DNA from: Nyssa sinensis
Taxonomy: Eukaryota; Streptophyta; Magnoliopsida; Cornales; Nyssaceae
Assembly (NCBI GenBank): GCA_008638375.1
Contig: CM018051.1
Coordinates: 30,760,740 to 30,824,739 of the forward strand
Direction: 5' to 3'
Length of the DNA: 64,000 bases
A program made the position numbers and the translations under genes. This document shows, piece by piece, positions 56,766-64,000 of this stretch. The notes under the pieces were generated by a model. That model ran no database searches and had not been told where the DNA came from. It was given only the letters and a program-made list of their open reading frames with translations. Positions within the stretch are counted from its first letter, which is position 1. Each line of letters starts with the position of its first letter.

Positions 56766-59700
56766 AGTGTTAGACCTCCCGGACCGAGGGGAGGAGGAGG
56801 ACAGCAGGGAACGAGGGAAGGGGGTGGACAGGGCCAGACTACACAGGGCCGTGTGTATGCTGTGGCTACACCAGAGGCATCTACTTCGGGACCATCAGTG
56901 GTTAGAGGTACATTCCTAGTATTCAGTTCATGGGCAAGTGTACTCATTGATTCGGGTGCATCACATTCATTTATATCCACCATGCTTGCTATGACTTTGG
57001 GGTTGCACATAGACCGGTTAGATCCGCCGTTGCATGTCGATACCCCAGTTGGGGGCAGTGTGACCCTGACGAGGATCTGTAGAGATTGCTCTATTGAGAT
57101 AGCTGGCCGCACCCTTTCCTTTGACTTTATTTTACTTGACATGACTGGCTTTGACATTATATTGGGGATGGACTGGTTATTTGCATTCCGAGCTAGCATA
57201 GACTGTTACAGGGGTAGAGTGACTGTATGTACCCCTGAGGGAGATTGTTTTTACTTTACTGGGGATCGGGGAGATTTTCTGGTACCACCCCTATATGACT
57301 CGAAGAACTGGGGAGGTTACAGTTATCTGCTGGCTAGTTTGATAGCTGATGATAGTGGAACTACGGAGAGGGTATTACCGCCTATAGTGGATGAGTTTTT
57401 GGATGTCTTCCAGGATGATTTGACTAGTCTACCACCGAGGCGAGAGATAGAGTTTACCATAGAGCTCATCCCAGGCACCACACCCATTTCCATTCCACCT
57501 TACCGTATGGCTCCAGCTGAGTTGAGGGAGCTGAAGGAGCAGTTGACCGATTTATAGGGTAAGGGTTTTATCCGTCCTAGCACTTCTCCGTGGGGTGCTT
57601 CAGCACTATTCGCGAAGAAGAAGGATGGTACATTGCGGTTATGTGTGGACTATAGGAGGCTGAACCGGGTCACGATCAAGAATAAGTACCCTTTGCCGAG
57701 GATAGATGATTTATTTGATCAGCTTAGGGGTTCGAGATGCTTCTCGAAGATTGATCTTAGATCCGGATATCACCAGCTGAGAGTACGGGAGGAGGATATA
57801 GCAAAGACAGCCTTCCGCACTCGCTATGGCCACTATGAGTTTGTGATTATGCCATTCGGCGTGACGAACGCCCCGACAACATTTATGGACTTGATGCATC
57901 GCATCTTTAGTCCTTACTTGGACCAGTTTGTTGTGGTGTTTGTTGATGACATCTTGATCTACTCACCTTCTGAGGACGAGCATGCTTTCCACCTACGGAC
58001 TGTATTGCAGATTCTGAGGGAGCATCGCTTGTTTGCCAAGTTCTCAAAGTGCGAGTTTTGGCTTCAAGAGGTGCAGTTTCTGGGACACGTTGTGTCGGGC
58101 AGTGGAGTATCTGTAGACCCTTCCAAGATTGACTCCGTGATGAGCTGGGAGAGGCCGAAGAATGTATTTGAGATTCGGAGCTTCTTGGGATTAGCCGGGT
58201 ACTACCGCCGCTTTGTAGAGGGATTTTCTAGCCTGGCTGCACCTATGACGCGTCTGACACGCAAGGGCGTTAGATTCGAGTGGACGGACAATTGTGAGCA
58301 GTCATTTCAGGAGCTGAAGAGGAGGTTGACTTCAGCACCTATCCTGATTATACCCCAGGGAGGTCTTGGCTACATCGTGTATTGTGACGCTTCCCGAGAG
58401 GGATTGGGTTGTGTACTGATGCAGGATGGCCGAGTAGTAGCCTATGGTTCTCGCCAGCTGAAGAGCCATGATCAGAACTACCCCACACATGATCTAGAGT
58501 TAGCTGCCGTCATTTTTGCACTAAAGAGTTGGCGACACTATCTATATGGGGAGAGGTTCGAGGTCTTCTCTGATCACAAGAGCCTCATGTATATTTTCAC
58601 GCAGAAGGATCTGAACCTACGGCAGAGGAGGTGGATGGAGTACATGGAAGACTATGACTTTGACCTTCAGTATCATCCTGGGAAGGCCAATGTCGTAGCT
58701 GATGCACTCAGTAGGAGACCGAGGAGCACCGTAGCTAGTATTGCCATTAGAGAGTGGGAGATGATGGGGGTCATTGGTGAGTTTGACTTAGACCTCGCCG
58801 AGATTGAGGGACACGCCACATTGTTCAGTTTATGTGCACAGCCTACGTTATTGAGCAGAGTTATAGAGGCACAGTTACAGGACACTGAGGCGGAGCAGAT
58901 TAGAGCACGGGTTACTAGTGCCGAGGGTTTTGAGGGATGGACAGTCCATCCTGATCTTAGCCTGAGGTACATGGGTAGAGTATTTGTCCCAGAGTCTCGC
59001 CGAGCAGATATTCTTAGGGACTTCCATCATTCACGCCTAGCGGTGCACCCCGGGGGCACGAAGATGTACCATGACTTACGTCGCCAGTATTGGTGGACAG
59101 GGATGAAGAGAGATGTGGTACAGTATGTGTCTAGATGTCTCACATGCCAGCAGGTGAAGGCTGAGCATCAGAGGCCTGGAGGTTTGCTACAGCCATTGCC
59201 AGTGGCCGAGTGGAAGTGGGAGTATGTCACCATGGATTTTGTGATGGGTCTTCTGAAGTCGCCAGGGGTCACGATGCTATTTGGGTTATTGTGGACAGAT
59301 TGACGAAGTCCGCACATTTCCTACCGATTAGAGCGACCGACTCATCAGATGGCCTTAGTAGATTGTATGTCCGAGAGATAGTACGACTACACGGCATTTC
59401 TGTGTCCATTGTTTCAGATAGAGACCCACGTTTCACCGCCTGGTTTTGGCAGAGTCTTCAAACTGCATTGGGGACTCAGCTACTGTTTAGTACTGCTTTT
59501 CACCCTCAGACAGATGGACAATCAGAGCGTACTATTCAGATTCTAGAGGATATGCTTAGGGCATGTGTCATGGATTTTCGGGGTAGCTGGGAGGACCACC
59601 TTGCTTTGGTGGAGTTTGCCTACAATAACAGCTACCAGTCCAACATAGAGATGGCACCTTTTGAGGCTTTATATGGCAGACCATGTCGTTCACCAGTGTG

Positions 59701-60310
59701 TTGGACTGAGGCAGGGGAGACAGCTGCCTTGGGACCTGATATAGTCCGTGAGACCACGGAGAAGATACAGGTGATACGGCAGTGGTTTTTGACAGCTCAG
59801 AGTAGCCAGAAAAGCTATGCTGATAGGAGACGCCGACCACTATCATTTGACGTTGGAGGGCATGTATTCCTCAGGGTAGCTCCACGGCGAGGGTTGAGGA
59901 GATTTGGGCGTAGCGGAAAGCTATCGCCGCGGTTTATAGGCCCATTTGAGATTCTTAAGAAGGTGGGTGAGGTAGCCTATGAACTGGCATTATCGCCGCA
60001 GCTATCAGGGGTTCATAATGTCTTCCATGTGTCGATGTTGAGGAAGTACGAGCCTGACCCTTCACATGTACTTGATTGGGTAGATCTTCAAGTGGAGGGT
60101 GACGTTTCCTAGGATGAGCGACCCGTCCAGATATTGGACTCGAGGGACCAGGTTTTGCGAGGCAAGACCATTCCTTTGGTCAAGGTCCTTTGGAGCCATC
60201 ATGGGGTCGAGGAAGCGACTTGGGAGCGTGAGGCTGAAGTCTGTGCTAGATACCCCGAGTTGTTCACTACTAGAGGTACATTTCTAAATTTCGGGACGAA
60301 ATTTCTTTAA
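56766..60310 (+). pseudogene. Tekay-like protease, RT, RNase H, integrase, chromodomain; broken
   Basis: Protease: VLIDSGASHSFIS near 56940. TAG at 57555 lies just before [74 protein letters not shown]. RNase [21 protein letters not shown] with [20 protein letters not shown] and [11 protein letters not shown]. Integrase: a HHCC region near 59020-59150 ([34 protein letters not shown]), MDFVMGL with Asp, a one-base frameshift near 59263, then VSDRDPRFT and HPQTDGQSERTIQ. TAG at 60110 separates the chromodomain-like end (PVQILDSRDQVL, IPLVKVLWSHHGVEEATWE), which stops at 60308. The chromodomain marks the Tekay-type lineage. The defects make this copy non-autonomous. Confidence 0.88.
60113..60310 (+). 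other. Chromodomain-like C-terminus of the integrase
   Basis: In the frame of 59210-60112, downstream of TAG 60110: ERPVQILDSRDQVLRGKTIP, LVKVLWSHHGVEEATWEREA. This matches chromodomains at the integrase end of Tekay/Del elements, thought to guide insertion to particular chromatin. Confidence 0.7.
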
Positions 60311-60321
60311 GGGGGGAAGGA
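60309..60321 (+). promoter_or_regulatory. Polypurine tract of the Tekay-like element
   Basis: AAGGGGGGAAGGA directly precedes the 3' LTR start TGTAGAG at 60322. Confidence 0.85.
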
Positions 60322-62684
60322 TGTAGAGATCCGAAAAATGAGGGTAAATTTTTCGTTTTTGAGGTAGAACACTTTGCATGCATAGTTTATAAATTTTGTT
60401 AGTTTTATCGGTAAAGTGCCTTTCTACATTGTTTTCACCGAATGACCTATTTAGAGACATATTTAGAGTGTGTCATAGAAGAGTAAAGTACTTAGAATAA
60501 TGTGAAGTATCCGCTGTACGAAAATCAGCTGAAACAGAAATGGTTTCCGAAATTGGACAAAAAGGGTATTCGGGTGACCCGGGTGGAACGGGTCTAAGCC
60601 GACCTCAAATGGAAATGTTTCCTTCTAATAATTTTCATTTAAAATAATTTTATGAACATTGGTTAAAACAGAATTTCAATTTGAAGCATTTAGGAATGAG
60701 CTGTAGAGTAACGGGGTTACGGCCTCATTAAGGGCAAAATGGTCATTTGCCCTTGCCCCTTTGATTCCCCACTATAAATACAGCTCAGATACTTCATCCT
60801 TATGAGATATGCATTCAGAAATATCAGAGATCTCGTCCATATAGAGAGAGGGAGAGAAAAGCCCTAAAAACCCATATTTTCAAGCTGCCGGAACACACAT
60901 TTTGAGGAGGAATTTGGCCGAACTTCCTTCTGAGAAAGTGTTCAGCTCAACGAGTACTAGATAATCACCAAACAGTTTTTCCATACAGCAAGTACTTCCT
61001 TCTCAGTTTAAGAAAAACTGATTTAAGTATGGTTTCTTGCTAAACTAGAAATAGATCTAGCTTTTCCTACTTTTCTATGGGTTATTTGAGCTGCTTAGAG
61101 ATGTATTTGTGGTTAGGAAGTTATTTAAGTGGTGTTATTTTGAAGAACCTAGAGTTAGAAATTTGGGGATTTTTATTTCCTTTGATTTAATTGACGTTTT
61201 ATCATTATGAATAACATATGGCTTGTCTATGTGTTAGATTACTATGTTTTGATGTGTATTTATGTTGAAAAATTACTTAATGTCATGAAGAAAATGTTAT
61301 CGGTTGAGATGGGGAAGCTTTATGAAATTTTAGTAATTTGTGAAAAGTTTAGCATGACCTTTGTGAATTGCTAGTATAGTGGTTTTTGTAGTTTGAATGT
61401 ATCTTGATGTGTGTAGCCATAGTATATGCATGTAAATGATGTTTTGAAAGTGTAAAATTATGCATTTTGTGGGGTGGAATGCATGACTTGAAAAGGGTCA
61501 CACCATATGTTTAATGAAATGACTCATTGAATTTGCATGATGAAATCATGGCATCTTGGCATAAGATTATTCTTTGGAAACATGGTGTGGGTGGCACATG
61601 GTGCCGGACACTATGAGAGTGTAGATCCTGTGGTGAAAAACCCAAAATTTCGGCCGTTGGTACTCCATTCCATCGGGGGCGCACCGAAAAGGAGACATAC
61701 TGGGCGGTACTCATGCCAGCGGGGAATGACCGTATCATGAGACATGGGTGTGACATAGAGTTTGCATGTGTGTGTCATACATGATGCCTTGCATTGCATT
61801 GATCATTGGGAAGGGAAATGCATGGTTTATAAATGCACACTTGCACATGCCACGTCCTAGATTTGTTTCTAGCATTAGCTCGTGATCATACCAGCAGTTG
61901 AGCTGACCCATTCGTGGGATACCATTTCAGATGAGACCCCGGAGACTTGAGACTTGTGCAAGTCTTGAAGGACGGGAGGACACAGACTTCTTTGGAGATT
62001 TGTCCCTTGGGGCATTTTTTTGGAATGTATGGGCATAAGCCCAACTAGTTGTATTTAGTTTTGGACATGTACTTATTTTGTTTTATACTTGGAAGAAGAT
62101 GTAAACTTTTGGCCTTGGGCCATTGTAAATTGTATAGGTTGAGACCCAAGTAAATGCTTAATATTTCATTTAAATGCATCTTAGACGAATGTATATGAAT
62201 TGATGGAAGTTGTGGCCACTGAGTGAGGGTGGATGTTTATGAAATTTTACATCTATATTTTGTGACTATTAGGTGAAGGAAATAACTTGGAAAAAAAAAA
62301 AACAAAGGAAACTATGCCCAAAATTTTGGAAAGATTAACAATTGATAAGTGTATGAGACAGCCTTGGAATGGGTGAGAAAAGTATCAAAATTGGGGGCTA
62401 GAGATTAGGGAAAAAGTGGGCTGAAATGGGTAGGAAATAGCTTAAAAAGCTTAGGGAAAAATAGGCTGAAAAATGAGTGAAAAAGAGGTTTAAAAGACTT
62501 GGAAAGAACTTGGAAAAATGGAAAAATTTGGAGCAACAAATAGAGAAAATTAGACTGCTGGACAGAGAAATTTGCTCTCTGTCCGGAACAGTAATTCTGA
62601 AAAAAATCAGAAAATCAGACTGCACCAAGCCCTGTCGCCCAGCCACCGTCCGCGCGCCCTGCCGCCCGCGCGCCCGAGCGCGCC
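60322..62684 (+). repeat. Tekay-like 3' LTR, truncated on the right
   Basis: Follows the 5' LTR closely from TGTAGAGATCC (offset 10051 bases) to the GC-rich CCGCGCGCCC region. There it breaks at GCGCC (62680-62684) and a new TGTAGAGATTTG begins. The remaining about 450 bases of LTR seen in the 5' copy (52630-53091) are missing from the window. TATA box at 60773-60780. Confidence 0.85.
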
Positions 62685-64000
62685 TGTAGAGATTTGAAAA
62701 AATAAAATAAAATAAAATATAGGGAATAAAATAATGGGACAATAAATAAGAAAATGAAGTAAAATGATTTAGTAAAATAAAAGGTATATATGTATATATA
62801 TGTCTCAAGTTAAAAAAAAAAAAAAAAAAAATTAATAATAATAAAAAGGGGAGTGTCGGCAGCCTTGGGAGGGACATATATTGTGTGGTGTGTGTTTGAG
62901 TGAAGAGGGAAACTAAAAGAGAAGCCGCAAGAATGAGAGGGGAAGTCGGTGAAAACAGGGGAGGAAACTGGTCGCGTGAGAAACGGAGAGAAGAAGGAAG
63001 AAAAGAGAAGAAAGAAAGAAGAAAAGAGAGAAAGGGGGAAAGGGAAAGAAAGAAAGGGAAGAAGCCGACGCGGCGGTGGTCGCGACGGAGGGACGATGGC
63101 GAGGGCGATCGATCTGTCGGTGAGTTCGTCTGCGAATCTTGATGTCTTCGAACTCGATTTTCAGTCCGACGATCGTGGCCCTTTCCGTAGTCGGCTTGTC
63201 ACTGATTTTCGAACGATTTGATCGGTTGTCTTGGGGAGATCGAAACTCTAACAGAAAGTCGGGAAAGAGAGAGTGCTAGTGCGAACAGCATGTCGGTGGA
63301 TACGGTGGAGGCGTCGCTGGTGAAGGGCGATGAGCAGCCACTGAGTTGGCAAGGAGAGAGAACAAGCGGCGCCGTCATCGTGGGGCTGTATGGAGGAGGG
63401 AGAGCGTGGGGACAGGTCTGTTGTGACTGATCCATTGTGTTCGGCCATTACTGCGCCGACGAGTTTGGCGACAACCGCAGCTCCGATCCCATGTCCGTTC
63501 GGTGCTCCACTGACAACTTCGTGCTCTACTAAGACTACATTTGGGATGACCACGGCAACTGCTCCGTATCAGTTGGCCACGATTGGAACCCCAACGAGGA
63601 TTCACATTCAAACGGCCTTGGCATAGAGATTAAGATAGAAGAGATTGGAAGAATTCGCACAGGATTAGATCCCAGATCTGAAGCGGTAAATTTGTTTATA
63701 ACTGAGATTGGAAATTCAAATTTGAAATTGGGTTTGCTGCCAGACGATCTCAATTGCTTGCGCCACTAACAGTTTGCGATGATGGCACGTTGTGTGGGTG
63801 TTGGGTCTCTTTGTTTGGGCGGAGGATTTTGTTATGGCTTGGTGATTTATGTGTCTGTGTATATTGTATAGTGGTGCAGTGAGAAAAACGTGATGAGCTC
63901 GACATGAAGGTGGGATCTCGGGTTCAGTGCTCGGTCGCTGATTTGGATCTGCCGAGGCACCTCGATAGACCTCTGTGTAATCGCTTGAGGGCTGCGCAAG
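62685..64000 (+). repeat. LTR-E: start of another LTR, runs off the window
   Basis: Starts TGTAGAGATTTGAAAA inside the 3' LTR of the Tekay-like element; GCGCC before it would be its target duplication. From about 63400 on it matches LTR-S read on its own strand (63606-63870 with 26930-26670 inverted), including the B-box fragment. Between the start and that point it has A-rich and GA-rich low-complexity text (62800-63060). No complete gene is seen. Confidence 0.7.
63431..63660 (+). pseudogene. Captured CONSTANS-LIKE-type B-box fragment, second copy
   Basis: The frame from 63431 reads VFGHYCADEFGDNRSSDPMS then VRCSTDNFVLY, stop TAA (63530), then DYIWDDHGNCSVSVGHDWNP. It is collinear with the copy in LTR-S (27137-26892) but with one nonsense codon and two of the zinc-binding Cys changed to Tyr. 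It retains HGNCSVS, closer to the host-gene pattern than the HCSCFVS of LTR-S. Both copies lie in the sense direction of their LTR, several hundred bases from its start. Confidence 0.6.

Larger units (their letters stand above)
50271..62684 (+). mobile_element. Tekay-like chromovirus with near-identical LTRs
   Basis: 5' LTR 50271-53091, initiator-Met primer site 53095-53106, a leader holding a solo LTR (53335-55358), one-frame gag-pol with stops, a chromodomain-type C-terminus, polypurine tract, and 3' LTR from 60322, cut at 62684. The LTRs differ at roughly 1% of positions by eye, so insertion was recent. The left flank is TAATT (50266-50270); the matching right copy is not in the window. 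Confidence 0.85.

Noticed and set aside
60099..60287. Short plus-strand frame at the end of the Tekay pol
   Set aside because: The chromodomain is in a different frame over the same bases; this is its shadow.

Overview
The window reads as repeat-rich nuclear DNA of a flowering plant. There is one host gene, a six-exon pyruvate decarboxylase (30902-34171, + strand) with GT-AG introns. Nearly everything else is transposable elements nested in one another. No prokaryotic features, true tRNA or rRNA genes, or CRISPR arrays were seen.

Layout: (1) 1-4345, pieces of two LTRs in opposite orientation, then a small Ty1/copia gag-protease remnant (4346-4556) and AT-rich DNA with a diverged tandem duplication (4541-6095). 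(2) 7086-30640, element A, an old Ty3/gypsy element of Tat type (target duplication TGTTA). Its gag-pol is riddled with stops and is split by at least three LTR insertions: 7879-13925 inside an older LTR-like fragment, 18538-21650, and 23922-27759 on the minus strand. Each of these three has its own 5-bp target duplication (the last with one mismatch). (3) 30902-34171, the PDC gene, starting about 260 bp after element A's 3' LTR. (4) 34561-35049, a hAT-type MITE, then a degraded L1-like LINE (35050-47600) interrupted by element B (35494-46620). B is a young Tat-type element related to A. (5) 47615-50270, a minus-strand Ty3/gypsy remnant with an initiator-Met primer site and LTR. (6) 50271-62684, a Tekay-like chromovirus with chromodomain, carrying a solo LTR in its leader. 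Its 3' LTR is cut at 62685 by another LTR that runs off the window.

The most striking observations concern element B and the LTR families. B has no normal 5' LTR. In its place is a 163-bp, perfectly identical inverted copy of the R-U5 end of its 3' LTR, and the whole unit is flanked by a perfect 5-bp duplication (ATAGG). This points to integration of an aberrant cDNA with U5 ends at both termini, possibly primed by minus-strand strong-stop DNA. A and B both place a stop codon between gag-protease and RT. In B its context (TAA CAA TTA) matches the tobamovirus-type leaky stop. Both also carry an antisense, apparently spliced, TATA-driven gene downstream of pol, and arrays of short hairpins after pol. 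One LTR family (23922-27759 and 62685-64000) carries a captured fragment that looks like the second B-box region of a CONSTANS-LIKE protein. Several otherwise different LTRs share a degenerate motif repeated about every 145 bp.

All family names come from motif reading and not from database searches.
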